Below the pieces are notes generated by a model, which ran no database searches, had not been told where the DNA came from, and saw nothing but the letters and a program-made list of their open reading frames with translations. From Symsagittifera roscoffensis (Eukaryota > Xenacoelomorpha > Acoela > Convolutidae), in the NCBI RefSeq assembly GCF_963678635.1, contig NC_087067.1:45768515-45828514 (forward strand): 60,000 bases of DNA, written 5' to 3'. The translations under genes were made by a program, and so were the position numbers. This document shows positions 12,001 through 25,419 of this stretch, one piece after another. Every line of letters starts with the position of its first letter. Position 1 is the stretch's first letter.

Positions 12001-14330
12001 GCTATGCTTCACGGCTATACCTCATATTTTCCTTAACGTCAATGAATTCTGATATTATTATCAATGGAACCTCATTGCGACCGCTTCTTAAAGATTCGAG
12101 CCCTTACCAACCAAAAGAAATAACTTTGTAACTATTCTAGGACAGTTATGTTTCACGGCTACACCTCATATTTTTCTTAACGTCAATGAATTCTGATATT
12201 GGTATCAATGGAACCATTTTGCGACCGCTTACTAAAGATTCGAGCCATTAACAACCAAAAGGTATGCCTTTTTAACTATTCTAGGACAGTTATGTTTCCC
12301 GGCTACACCTCAGATTTTTCTTAATGTCATTGAATTCTGATATTATTATCAATGGAACTTTATTGCGACCGCTTTTTAAAGATTTGAGCCCTTGCGAACC
12401 AAAAGAAATGACTTTGTAACTATTCTAGGACAGTTATGTTTCACGGCTACACCTCATATTTTTCTTAACGTCAATGAATTCTGATATTATTATCAATGGA
12501 ACCATTTTGCGACCGCTTACTAAAGATTCGAGCCATTAACAACCAGAAGGTATGCCTTTGGAACTATTCTAGGACAGCTATGTTTACCGGCTACACCTCA
12601 GATTTTTCTTAACGTCATTGAATTCTGATATTATTATCAATGGAACCATTTTGCGACCGCTTACTAAAGATTCGAGCCATTAACAACCAGAAGGTATGCC
12701 TTTGTAACTATTCTAGGACTGCTTTGTTTCCCGGCTACACCTCATTTCTTTTTAACGTCAATGAGTTCTGATATTTTTATCAATGGAATTTTTTTGCTAC
12801 CGATTCTTAAAGATTAGAGCCCTTACTAAACAAAAGGTATGCCTTTGGAAGTATTCTAGAAGAGCTATGTTTCATGTCTACACCTCATATTTTTCTTAAC
12901 GTCAATGAGTTCTGGTTTTTTTATCTACTTAACCTTATTGCGACCGCGTCTTAAAGATTCGAGCCCTTATCAACCAAAAGGTATGCCTTTGGAACTATTC
13001 TAGGACAGCTATGTTTACCGGCTACACCTCAGATTTTTCTTAACGTCATTGAATTCTGATATTATTATCAATGGAACCTTATTGCGACCGCTTCTTAAAG
13101 TTTTGAGCCCTTACCAACCAAAAGGTATGACTTTGTAACTATTCTAGGACAGTTATGTTTCCTGGCTACACCTCATATTTTTCTTAACGGCGTTGAATTC
13201 TGGTATTATTATCTATGGAACCTTATTGCGACCGCTTCTTAAAGATTCGAGCCATTAACAACCAAAAGGTATGCCTTTGTAACTATTCTAGGACTGCTTT
13301 GTTTCCCGGCTACACCTCATTTCTTTTTAACGTCAATGAGTTCTGATATTTTTATCAATGGAATTTTTTGCTACCGATTCTTAAAGATTAGAGCCCTTAC
13401 TAAACAAAAGGTATGCCTTCGGAAGTATTCTAGAACAGCTATGTTTCATGTCTACACCTCATATTTTTCTTAACGTCAATGAGTTCTGGTATTATTATCT
13501 ATTTAACCTTATTGCGACCGCTTCTTAAAGATTCGAGCCCTTATCAACCAAAAGGTATGCCTTTGGAACTATTCTAGGACAGCTATGTTTACCGGCTACA
13601 CCTCAGATTTTTCTTAACGTCATTGAATTCTGATATTATTATCAATGGAACCTTATTGCGACCGCTTCTTAAAGTTTTGAGCCCTTACCAACCAAAAGGT
13701 ATGACTTTGTAACTATTCTAGGACAGTTATGTTTCCCGGCTACACCTCATATTTTTCTTAACGTCGTTGAATTCTGGTATTATTATCTATGGAACCTTAT
13801 TGCGACCGCTTCTCAAAGATTCAGACCATTACCAACCAAAAAGTATGCCTTTGTAACTAATCTAGGACAGCTATGTTTCCCGGCTACACCTCAATTTTTT
13901 TTAACGTCATTTAAGTCTGATATTTTCATCAATGGAATTTTTTTGCGACCGCTTCTGAAAGATTCGAGCCCTTACTAACCAAAAGGTTTGCCTTTGGAAC
14001 TATTCTAGGACAGCTATATTTCCGGCTAAACCTCATAATTTTCTTAATGTCAATGAATTCTGATTATATTATCAATGGAATCTTATTGCGAGCGCTTCTT
14101 AAAGATTCGAGCCCTTACCAACCAAAAAGTATGCACTTGGAACTAATCTAGGGCAGCTATGTTTCCCGGCTACACCTCATATTTTTCTTAACGTCAATGA
14201 ATTCTGATAATATTATCAATGGAACCTTTTTGCCATTGCTTCTTAAAGATTCGAGCCCTTACCAACCATAAGGCATGCCTTTGAAACTATTCTAGGATAG
14301 CTATGTTTCCCGGCTACAGCTCATGTTTTT
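8900..14330 (+). repeat. Macro-duplication, copy A (~5.4 kb)
   Basis: This stretch matches about 15,785-21,350 in order and variant content. Anchors: ATTATCAAAGGAACTTTATT at 8,912 and 15,789 (offset 6,877); the CAACTATGCC and TTCTGCGACAGC monomers near 9,970 and 16,560 (offset 6,594); TCCTCATATTTTTCTTAGCG at 10,871 and 17,465 (6,594); GGAACCTTTTTGCCATTGC at 14,221 and 21,243 (7,022). The offset changes because monomers and small blocks were gained or lost after duplication. Internal features include a 574-bp tetramer (GACTGCTTTG at 12,718 and 13,292). Confidence 0.88.
12480..13850 (+). repeat. Tetramer higher-order repeat, 574 bp, two copies (inside macro copy A)
   Basis: GACTGCTTTGTTTCCCGGC at 12,718 and 13,292 starts two copies of a four-monomer block. 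The other members are marked by TTTTGCTACCGATTC, AGAGCTATGTTTCATGTC or its AACAGC form, and GCTATGTTTACCGGCTAC. Just before it, the monomer with CCATTTTGCGACCGCTTACT is itself tandemly doubled (near 12,500 and 12,645). The corresponding region of macro copy B lacks that doubling. Confidence 0.83.
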
Positions 14331-14334
14331 CTTA

Positions 14335-15835
14335 ACGTCAATGAATTCTGTATTATTTTCATTAGAACCTTATTGCGACCGCTTCTTAAAGATTCGAGCC
14401 CTTACCAACAAAAAGGTGTGCCTTTGGAACTATTCTAGGACAGCTATGTTTCCGGCTACACCCCATTTTTTTCTTAACGTCAATGAATTCTGTTTATATT
14501 ATCAAAGGAACTTTATTTCGACCGCTTCTTAAAGATTCGAGCCCTTACCAACAAAAAGGTGTGCCTTTGGAACTATTCTAGGACAGCTATGTTTCCGGCT
14601 ACACCCCATTTTTTTCTTAACGTCAATGAATTCTGTTTATATTATCAAGGGAACCTTATTGCTACCGCTTCTTGAAGATTCGAGCTCTTACCAACCAAAA
14701 GGTGTGCCTTTGGAACTATTCTAGGACAGCTATGTTTCCTGGCTACAGCTCATATTTTTCTTAACGTCATTGAATCTTGCTAATATTATCAATGGAACCT
14801 TATTGCGACCGCTTCTTAAAGATTCGAGCCCTTACCAACAAAAAGGTGTGCCTTTGGAACTATTCTAGGACAGCTATGTTTCCGGCTACACCCCATTTTT
14901 TTCTTAACGTCAATGAATTCTGTTTATATTATCAAAGGAACTTTATTTCGACCGCTTCTTAAAGATTCGAGCCCTTACCAACAAAAAGGTGTGCCTTTGG
15001 AACTATTCTAGGACAGCTATGTTTCCGGCTACACCCCATTTTTTTCTTAACGTCAATGAATTCTGTTTATATTATCAAGGGAACCTTATTGCTACCGCTT
15101 CTTGAAGATTCGAGCTCTTACCAACCAAAAGGTGTGCCTTTGGAACTATTCTAGGACAGCTATGTTTCCTGGCTACAGCTCATATTTTTCTTAACGTCAT
15201 TGAATCTTGCTAATATTATCAATGGAACCTTATTGCGACCGCTTCTTAAAGATTCGAGCCCTTACCAACAAAAAGGTGTGCCTTTGGAACTATTCTAGGA
15301 CAGCTATGTTTCCGGCTACACCCCATTTTTTTCTTAACGTCAATGAATTCTGTTTATATTATCAAAGGAACTTTATTTCGACCGCTTCTTAAAGATTCGA
15401 GCCCTTACCAACAAAAAGGTGTGCCTTTGGAACTATTCTAGGACAGCTATGTTTCCGGCTACACCCCATTTTTTTCTTAACGTCAATGAATTCTGTTTAT
15501 ATTATCAAGGGAACCTTATTGCTACCGCTTCTTGAAGATTCGAGCTCTTACCAACCAAAAGGTGTGCCTTTGGAACTATTCTAGGACAGCTATGTTTCCT
15601 GGCTACAGCTCATGTTTTTCTTAACGTCAATGAATTCTGTATTATTTTCATTAGAACCTTATTGCGACCGCTTCTTAAAGATTCGAGCCCTTACCAACAA
15701 AAAGGTGTGCCTTTGGAACTATTCTAGGACAGCTATGTTTCCGGCTACACCCCATTTTTTTCTTAACGTCAATGAATTCTGTTTATATTATCAAAGGAAC
15801 TTTATTTCGACCGCTTCTTGAAGATTCGAGCCCTT
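14335..15835 (+). repeat. Trimer higher-order repeat, 430 bp, about 3.5 nearly identical copies
   Basis: CCCCATTTTTTTCTTAACG followed by TCTGTTTATATTATC recurs with a dominant step of 430 bp (14,461, 14,891 and 15,321). The chimeric monomer start GTCATTGAATCTTGCTAATA occurs at 14,766 and 15,196, also 430 bp apart. The copies look almost identical. The trimers combine GTTTATATTATCAAAGGAAC, GTTTATATTATCAAGGGAAC and CTTGCTAATATTATC members, with GGTGTGCC in place of GGTATGCC. This block separates the two macro-duplication copies, and a single-round relative reappears at 21,370. Confidence 0.92.
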
Positions 15836-18800
15836 ACCAACCAAAAGGTATGCCTTTGGAACTAATCTAAGACAGCTATGTTTCCCGGCTAAACCTCATA
15901 TTTTTCTTAACGTCAATGAATTCTGGTATTTTTATCTATGGAACCTTATTGCGACCGCTTCTTAAAGATTCGAGCCATTAACAACCAAACAGTATGCCTT
16001 TGTCACTATTCTAGGACAGCTATGTTTCCCGGCTACACCTCAAAATTTTCTTAACGTCAATGAAGTCTGTTATTTTTATCAATGGATTTTTTTGCGAGCG
16101 CTTCTCAAAGGTTCGAGCCCTTACTAACCAAAAGGTATGCCTTTAGAACTATTCTAGGAAGCTATGTTTCCCGGCTACACCTCATAATTTTCTTAATGTC
16201 AATGAATTCTGATTATGTTATCAATGGAACCTTATTGCGAGCGCTTCTTCAAGATTCGAGCCCTTACCACCAGAAGATATGCCTTTGGAACTATTCTAGG
16301 ACAGCTATGTTTCCCGGCTAAACTTCATGTTTTTCTTAACGTCAATGAAGTCTGATATTATTATCAATTAAACCTTATTGCGACCGCTTTTAAAGATTCG
16401 AGCCCTTACCAACCGAAAAGAATGCCCTTGGAGTTTTTCAAGGACAGCTATCTTCCCGGCTACAACTCATATTTTACTTAACGTCAATGAATTCTGAAAT
16501 TATTATCAAAGGAACCTTATTGCGACCGCTTCTTGAAGATTCGAGCCCTTACCAACAAAAAACTATGCCTTCGGAACTATTCTGCGACAGCTATGTTTCA
16601 CGGCTACACTTCATGTTTTCCTTAACCTCAATGATTTTTGATATTATTATCAATAGAAATTTATTGCAATCGCTTCTTAAAGATTCGAGCGCTTCAACCA
16701 AAAAGTATGACTCTGGAACTATTCAAGGAGAGTTATGTTTCCCGGCTACACCTTATATTTTTATTAACGTCAATGAATTCTGGTATTATTATCTATGGAA
16801 CCTTATTGCGACCGCTTCTTAAAGATTCGAGCCCTTACCCACCAAAAGGTATGCCTTTGGAACTATTCTAGGACAGATATGTTTCCCAGCTACACCTCAG
16901 ATTTTTCTTAACCTCAATGAATTCTGATAATATTATCAATGGAACCCTATTGCGACCGCTTCTTAAAGATTCGAGCCATTACCAACCAAAAGGTATGTCT
17001 TTGTAATTATTCTAGGACAGCTATGTTTCCCGGCAACACCTCATTTTTCTAACGTCAATGAAATCTGATATTTTTTTAAAGGAATTTTTTTGCGACCGCT
17101 TCTTAAAGATTCGAGCCCTTACTAGCCAAAAGGTATGCCTTTGGAACTATTCTAGGACAGCAATGTTTCACGGCTACACCTCATAATTTTCTTAACGTCA
17201 ATGAATTCAGATATTTTTATCAATGGAATTTTTTGCGACCGTATCTTAAAGATTCGAGCCCTTACTAAACTAAAGGTTTGCCTTTGGAACTATTCTGGAA
17301 CAGCTATGTTTCATGGCTACACCTCATATTTTTCTTAAATTCAACGATTTTTGATATTATTATCAATAGAAACTTATTGCGACCGCTTCATAAAGATTTG
17401 AGCCCTTACCAACCAAAAGTTATGACTTTGTAACTATTCTAGAACAGTTATGTTTCGCGGCTACTCCTCATATTTTTCTTAGCGTCAATGAATTTTGGTA
17501 ATATTATCTATGGAACTTTATTGCGACCGCTTCTTAAAGATTCGAGCCATTAACAACCCAAAAGTATGCCCTTGTAACTATTCTAGGTCAGCTATGTTTC
17601 CCGGCTACAACTCATTTCTTTTTAACGTCAATGAATTCTGATATTTTTATCAATGGAACTTTTTTGCGACCTCTTCTTAAAGACTCGAGTCCTTATTAAC
17701 CAAAAGGTATGCCTTTGGAACTTTTCTAGGACAGCTATGTTTCACGGCTACACCTCATATTTTTCTTAACGTCAATGAGTTCTGACATTTCTATCAATGG
17801 AATTTTTACTACCGCTTCTTAGAGATTCGAGCCCTTACTAAACAAAAGGTATGCCTTTGGAACTATTCTAGAACAGCTATGTTTCATGGCTACACCTCAT
17901 ATTTTTCTTAACGTCAATGAATTCTGGTATTATTATCTATGGAACCTTATTTTGACCGCTTCTTAAAGATTCCAGCCCTTACCAACCAAAAGGTATGCCT
18001 TTGGAACTATTCTAGGACAGCTATGTTTCCCGGCTACACCTCAGATTTTTCTTGACATCATTGAATTCCGATATTATTATCATTGAAATCTTATTGCGAC
18101 CGCTTCTTAAAGTTTTGAGCCCTTACCAACCAAAAGGTATGACTTTGAAACTATTCTAGGACAGTTATGTTTCCCGGCTACACCTCATGTTTTTCTTAAC
18201 GTCGATGAATTCTGGTATTTTTATCTATGGAACCTTATTGCGACCGCTTCTTAAAGATTCAGGCCATTACCAACCAAAAGTATGCCTTTGTAACTAATCT
18301 AGGACAACTATGTTTCCCGGCTACACCTCAATTTTTTTTAACGTCAATGAAGTCTAATAATTTTATCAATGGAACTTTTTTGCGACCGCTTCTCAAAGAT
18401 TGGAGCCCTTACAAACCAAAAGGTATGCCTTTGGAACTATTCTAGGACAGCTATGTTTCACGGCTATGATTCATTTTTTCCTTAACTACAATGAATTCTG
18501 ATATTATTATCAATGGAACCTTATTGCGACCGCTTTTTCAAGATTCGAGCCCTTACCAACCAAAAGGTATGCCTTTGGAACTCTTCTAGGACAGCTATGC
18601 TTCACGGCTATACCTCATATTTTCCTTAACGTCAATGAATTCTGATATTATTATCAATGGAACCTCATTGCGACCGCTTCTTAAAGATTCGAGCCCTTAC
18701 CAACCAAAAGAAATAACTTTGTAATTAATCTAGGACAGTTATGTTTCACGGCTACACCTCATATTTTTCTTAACGTCAATGAATTCTGATATTGTTATCA

Positions 18801-21350
18801 ATGGAACCATTTTGCGACCACTTACTAAAGATTCGAGCCATTAACAACCAAAAGGTATGCCTTTGTAACTATTCTAGGACAGTTATGTTTCCCGGCTACA
18901 CCTCAGATTTTTCTTAATGTCATTGAATTCTGATATTATTATCAATGGAACTTTATTGCGACCGCTTATTAAAGATTTGAGCCCTTACGAACCAAAAGAA
19001 ATGACTTTGTAACTATTCTAGGACAGTTATGTTTCACGGCTACACCTCATATTTTTCTTAACATCAATGAATTCTGATATTATTATCAATGGAACTATTT
19101 TGCGACCGCTTACTAAAGATTCGAGCCATTAACAACCAGAAGGTATGCCTTTGTAACTATTCTAGGACTGCTTTGTTTCCCGGCTACACCTCATTTCTTT
19201 TTAACGTCAATGAGTTCTGATATTTTATCAATGGAATTTTTTTGCTACCGATTCTTAAAGATTAGAGCCCTTACTAAACAAAAGGTATGCCTTTGGAAGT
19301 ATTCTAGAAGAGCTATGTTTCATGTCTACACGTCATATTTTTCTTAACGTCAATGAGTTCTGGTATTTTTATCTACTTAACCTTATTGCGACCGCTTCTT
19401 AAAGATTCGAGCCCTTATCAACCAAAAGGTATGCCTTTGGAACTATTCTAGGACAGCTATGTTTACCGGCTACACCTCAGATTTTTCTTAACGTCATTGA
19501 ATTCTGATATTATTATCAATGGAACTTTATTGCGACCGCTTATTAAAGATTTGAGCCCTTACGAACCAAAAGAAATGACTTTGTAACTATTCTAGGACAG
19601 TTATGTTTCACGGCTACACCTCATATTTTTCTTAACGTCAATGAATTCTGATATTATTATCAATGGAACCATTTTGCGACCGCTTACTAAAGATTCGAGC
19701 CATTAACAACCAGAAGGTATGCCTTTGTAACTATTCTAGGACTGCTTTGTTTCCCGGCTACACCTCATTTCTTTTTAACGTCAATGAGTTCTGATATTTT
19801 TATCAATGGAATTTTTTGCTAGCGATTCTTAAAGATTAGAGCCCTTACTAAACAAAAGGTATGCCTTTGGAAGTATTCTAGAAGAGCTATGTTTCATGTC
19901 TACACCTCATATTTTTCTTAACGTCAATGAGTTCTGGTATTTTTATCTACTTAACCTTATTGCGACCGCTTCTTAAAGATTCGAGCCCTTATCAACCAAA
20001 AGGTATGCCTTTGGAACTATTCTAGGACAGCTATGTTTACCGGCTACACCTCAGATTTTTCTTAACGTCATTGAATTCTGGTATTATTATCTATGGAACC
20101 TTATTGCGACCGCTTCTTAAAGATTCGAGCCCTTATCAACCAAAAGGTATGCCTTTGGAACTATTCTAGGACAGCTATGTTTACCGGCTACACCTCAGAT
20201 TTTTCTTAACGTCATTGAATTCTGATATTATTATCAATGGAACCTTATTGCGACCGCTTCTTAAAATTTTGAGCCCTTACCAACCAAAAGGTATGACTTT
20301 GTAACTATTCTAGGACAGTTATGTTTCCTGGCTACACCTCATATTTTTCTTAACGTCGTTGAATTCTGGTATTATTATCTATGGAACCTTATTGCGACCG
20401 CTTCTTAAAGATTCGAGCCATTAACAACCAAAAGGTATGCCTTTGTAACTATTCTAGGACTGCTTTGTTTCCCGGCTACACCTCATTTCTTTTTAACGTC
20501 AATGAGTTCTGATATTTTTATCAATGGAATTTTTTGCTACCGATTCTTAAAGATTAGAGCCCTTACTAAACAAAAGGTATGCCTTTGGAAGTATTCTAGA
20601 ACAGCTATGTTTCATGTCTACACCTCATATTTTTCTTAACGTCAATGAGTTCTGGTATTATTATCTATTTAACCTTATTGCGACCGCTTCTTAAAGATTC
20701 GAGCCCTTATCAACCAAAAGGTATGCCTTTGGAACTATTCTAGGACAGCTATGTTTACCGGCTACACCTCAGATTTTTCTTAACGTCATTGAATTCTGGT
20801 ATGATTATCTATGGAACCTTATTGCGACCGCTTCTTAAAGATTCAGACCATTACCAACCAAAAAGTATGCCTTTGTAACTAATCTAGGACAGCTATGTTT
20901 CCCGGCTACACCTCAATTTTTTTTAACGTCAATTAAGTCTGATATTTTCATCAATGGAATTTTTTTGCGACCGCTTCTCAAAGATTCGAGCCCTTACTAA
21001 CCAAAAGGTATGCCTTTGGAACTATTCTAGGACAGCTATATTTCCGGCTAAACCTCATAATTTTCTTAATGTCAATGAATTCTGATTATATTATCAATGG
21101 AACGTTATTGCGAGCGCTTCTTAAAGATTCGAGCCCTTACCAACCAAAAAGTATGCACTTGGAACTAATCTAGGGCAGCTATGTTTCCCGGCTACACCTC
21201 ATATTTTTCTTAACGTCAATGAATTCTGATAATATTATCAATGGAACCTTTTTGCCATTGCTTCTTAAAGATTCGAGCCCTTACCAACCATAAGGCATGC
21301 CTTTGGAACTATTCTAGGATATCTATGTTTCCCGGCTTTCAACTCATAAT
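15785..21350 (+). repeat. Macro-duplication, copy B (~5.6 kb)
   Basis: Second copy of the 8.9-14.3 kb segment, collinear with it and starting directly after the 430-bp trimer block. Variants such as TCGAGCGCTTCAACC, CTTTTTTAAAGGAATTTTT and CACGGCTATGATTC align with their counterparts at about 10,090, 10,480 and 11,865. The tetramer marked by GACTGCTTTG is present three times here (19,166, 19,740, 20,458) against two in copy A. The step between the last two is 718 bp because one extra monomer lies there. Copy B is followed from 21,370 by the same CTTGCTAATATTATC and GTTTATATTATC monomers that follow copy A, so the true unit is probably macro segment plus trimer block (about 6.6-7.0 kb). Confidence 0.87.
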
Positions 21351-21359
21351 TTTCTTAAC

Positions 21360-22130
21360 GTCTTTGAATCTTGCTAATATTATCAATGGAACCTTATTGC
21401 GACCGCTTCTTAAAGATTCGAGCCCTTACCAACAAAAAGGTGTGCCTTTGGAACTATTCTAGGACAGCTATGTTTCCGGCTACACCCCATTTTTTTTTCT
21501 TAACGTCAATGAATTCTGTTTATATTATCAAGGGAACCTTATTGCTACCGCTTCTTGAAGATTCGAGCTCTTACCAACCAAAAGGTGTGCCTTTGGAACT
21601 ATTCTAGGACAGCAATGTTTCCTGGCTACAGCTCATGTTTTTCTTAACGTCAATGAATTCTGTATTTTTTTCAATAGAACCTTATTGCGACCGCTTCTTA
21701 AAAACTCGAGCCCTTACCAACCAAAAAGTAAGCACTTGGAACTAATCTAGGGCAGCTATGTTTCCCGGCTACACCTCATAATTTTCTTAACGTCAATGAA
21801 TTCTGATAATATTATCAATGGAACCTTTTTGCCATTGCTTCCTAAAGTTTCGAGCCCTTACGAACCATAAGGTATGCCTTTGGAACTATTCTAGGACAGC
21901 TATGTTTCCCGGCTACACCCCATTTTTTTCTTAACGTCAATGAATTCTGTTTATATTATCAAGGGAACCTTATTGCTACCGCTTCTTAAAGATTCGAGCC
22001 CTTACCAACCAAAAGGTATGCCTTTGGAAAATTTCTAGGACAGCTATGTTTCCTGGCTACAGCTCATGTTTTTGTTAACGTCAAAAAACTCTGATATTAA
22101 TATCAATGGAAGCTTATTGCGACCGCTTCT
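21360..22130 (+). repeat. Transition block from zone 1 to zone 2 monomers
   Basis: About five monomers carry the CTTGCTAATATTATC and GTTTATATTATCAAGGG variants of the 14.3-15.8 kb trimer. They are interleaved with GCCATTGCTTC copies (near 21,255 and 21,830) that also occur near 14,233. To the right the GTAAC subtype disappears and the CTCTGGAACTAGTC subtype begins, so this is a subfamily boundary inside the array. Confidence 0.75.
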
Positions 22131-23990
22131 TGAAGATTCGAGCTCTTACCAACCAAAAGGTGTGCCTTTGGAACTCGTCTAGGACAGCTATGTTTCCCGG
22201 CTACAACCCATTTTTTTCTTAACGTCAATGAATTCTGTTATTATTATCAAGGGAAGCTTATTGCGACCGCTTCTTGAAGATTCGAGCTCTTACCAACCAG
22301 AAGGTGCTCCTTTGGAACTATTCTAGGTCAGATATGTTTCTTTGCTACACCTCATATTTTTCTTATTGTCAATGAATTCTGATATTTTTATCAATGTAAC
22401 TTTATTGCGACCGCTTCTTAAAGAATCGAGCCCTTACCAACCACAAGGTATGCTTTTGGAACTATTCTAGGAAAGCTATGTATCCCGGCTTACCAACCGA
22501 AAGGTCTGCCTCTGGAACTAGTCTAGGACAGCTATGTTTCCCGGCTGCACCTCATATTTTTCTTAACGTCAATGATTTCTGATATTATTATCAATGGAAC
22601 CTTATTGCGACCGCTTCTTAAAGATTCGAGCCCTTACCAACCAAAAGGTATGCCTCTGGAACTAGTCTAAGACATCTTTATTTCCCAGCTGCACCTCATA
22701 TTTTTCTTAATATCAATGAATTCTGATATTTTTATCAATGGAACCTTATTGCGACCGCTTCCTAAAGATTCGAACCCTTACCAACCAAAGGGTATGGCAT
22801 GGGAACTATTCTAGGACAGCTATGTTTCCCGGCTACTTCTCATAATTTGCTTAAAGTCAATGAAATCTGATGTAACTATGAATGGAACCTTATTGCCACC
22901 GCTTCTTAAAGATTCCAGCCCTTACCAACCAAAAGGTATGCCTCTGGAACTAGTCTAGGACATCTATGTTTCCCGGCTGCATCTCATATTTTTCTTAACG
23001 TCAATGATTTCTGATATTATTATCAATGGAACCTTATTGCGACCGCTTCATAAAGATTCGAGCCCTTACCAACCAAAAGGTGTGCCTTTGGAACTCGTCT
23101 AGGACAGCTATGTTTCCCGGCTACAACCCATTTTTTTCTTAACGTCAATGAATTCTGTTATTATTATCAAGGGAAGCTTATTGCGACCGCTTCTTGAAGA
23201 TTCGAGCTCTTACCAACCAGAAGGTGCTCCTTTGGAACTATTCTAGGTCAGATATGTTTCTTTGCTACACCTCATATTTTTCTTAATGTCAATGAATTCT
23301 GATATTTTTATCAATGTAACTTTATTGCGACCGCTTCTTAAAGAATCGAGCCCTTACCAACCACAAGGTATGCTTTTGGAACTATTCTAGGAAAGCTATG
23401 TATCCCGGCTTACCAACCGAAAGGTCTGCCTCTGGAACTAGTCTAGGACAGCTATGTTTCCCGGCTGCACCTCATATTTTTCTTAACGTCAATGATTTCT
23501 GATATTATTATCAATGGAACCTTATTGCGACCGCTTCTTAAAGATTCGAGCCCTTACCAACCAAAAGGTATGCCTCTGGAACTAGTCTAAGACATCTTTA
23601 TTTCCCAGCTGCACCTCATATTTTTCTTAATATCAATGAATTCTGATATTTTTATCAATGGAACCTTATTGCGACCGCTTCCTAAAGATTCGAACCCTTA
23701 CCAACCAAAGGGTATGGCATGGGAACTATTCTAGGACAGCTATGTTTCCCGGCTACTTCTCATAATTTGCTTAAAGTCAATGAAATCTGATGTAACTATG
23801 AATGGAACCTTATTGCCACCGCTTCTTAAAGATTCCAGCCCTTACCAACCAAAAGGTATGCCTCTGGAACTAGTCTAGGACATCTATGTTTCCCGGCTGC
23901 ATCTCATATTTTTCTTAACGTCAATGATTTCTGATATTATTATCAATGGAACCTTATTGCGACCGCTTCATAAAGATTCGAGCCCTTACC
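22130..23990 (+). repeat. Two tandem copies of a 920-bp block containing a truncated monomer
   Basis: TGTGCCTTTGGAACTCGTCT starts at 22,161 and 23,081, and the junction TATCCCGGCTTACCAACCGA at 22,481 and 23,401. Both are exactly 920 bp apart. The block is about six full monomers plus a remnant of about 58 bp. Differences noticed between copies are single bases, for example TTCTTATTGTC against TTCTTAATGTC near 22,363 and 23,283. Confidence 0.9.
22481..22510 (+). repeat. Truncated-monomer junction J1 (also at 23,401 and 25,760)
   Basis: TATCCCGGCT is joined directly to TACCAACCGAAAGG. In an intact unit about 90 bp separate CCCGGCT from TACCAACC, so most of one monomer is missing. The same junction with the same flanks recurs 920 bp and then 2,359 bp further on. 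It therefore arose once and was copied with the larger blocks. It is a clean marker of shared descent for these blocks. Confidence 0.88.
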
Positions 23991-25150
23991 AACCAAAAGG
24001 TATGCCTCTGGAACTAGTCTAGGACATCTTTGTTTCCCAGCTGCACCTCATATTTTTCTTAATGTCATTGAATTCTGATATTTTTATCAATGGAACCTTA
24101 TTGCGACCGCTTCCTAAAGATTCGAACCCTTACCAACCAAAGGATATGGCATGGGAACTATTCTAGGACAGCTATGTTTCCCGGCTACTTCTCATAATTT
24201 GCTTAACGTCAATGAAATCTGATGTAACTATGAATGGAACCTTATTGCGACCGCTTCTTAAAGATTCCAGCCCTTACCAACCAAAAGGTATGCCTTTGGA
24301 ACTGTTCTAGGACAGCTATGTTTCCCGGCTACACCTCATATTTTTCTTAACATCAATGAGTTCTGATATTTTTATCAATGGAACCTTATTGCGACCGTTT
24401 CTTAAAGACTCGAGCCCTTACCAACGAAAAGGTATGATTTGGGAACTATTCTAGGACAGCTATGTTTCACGGCTACACCTCAGATTTTTCTTAACGTCAA
24501 TGAATTCTGATGTTATCGTCAAATGAACCTTATTGCGACCGCTTCTAAAGATTCGAGCCCCTAACAACCAAAAATTATGCCTTTAGAACTATTCCAGGAC
24601 AGCTATGTTATCCGGTTACACCTCATAATTTTCTGAACGTCAAGGATTTCTGATATTATTATCACTGGAACCTTATTGCGAACACTTTTTAAAGATTCCA
24701 GCCCTTACCAACCAAAAGGTATGCCTCTGGAACTAGTCTAGGACATCTATGTTTCCCGGCTGCATCTCATATTTTTCTTAACGTCAATGATTTCTGATAT
24801 TATTATCAATGGAACCTTATTGCGACCGCTTCATAAAGATTCGAGCCCTTACCAACCAAAAGGTATGCCTCTGGAACTAGTCTAGGACATCTTTGTTTCC
24901 CAGCTGCACCTCATATTTTTCTTCACGTCATTGAATTCTGCAATTATTATCAATGGAACCTTATTGCGACCGTTTCTTAAAGATTCGAGCCCTTACCAAC
25001 GAAAAGGTATGATTTGGGAACTATTATATGACAGCTATGTTTCCCGGCTACACTTCATATTTTTCTTAACGTCGATGAATTCAGATATTATTATCAATAG
25101 AACCTTATTTCGACCGCTTCTTAACGATTCGAGCTCTTACCAACCAAAAG
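23060..25150 (+). repeat. 2,359-bp-offset duplication, copy 1
   Basis: Collinear with 25,420-27,510 at a constant offset of 2,359 bp, shown by TGTGCCTTTGG (23,081 and 25,440), the truncated junction (23,401 and 25,760), CTTTAGAACTATTCCAGGAC (about 24,578 and 26,937) and TTGAATTCTGCAATTATTAT near 24,931 and 27,290. The block contains the second 920-bp unit and several SpeI-bearing ACTAGTC monomers. Confidence 0.9.
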
Positions 25151-25419
25151 GTATGCCTTTGGAAGTATTCTAGGGCAGCTATATTTCCCGGCTACACCTC
25201 ATATTTTTCTTAACGTCAATGAATTCTGATATTATTATCAATGGAACTTTATTGCGACAGCTTCTTAAAGATTCGAGCCCTTACCAACCAAAATGTTTGC
25301 CTTCGAAACTATTCTAGGACAGCTATGTTACCCGGCTACACCTCATATTTTTCTTAACTCAAACGAATTCTGATATTATTATCATTGGAACCTTATTGCG
25401 ACCGCTTCTTGAAGATTCG

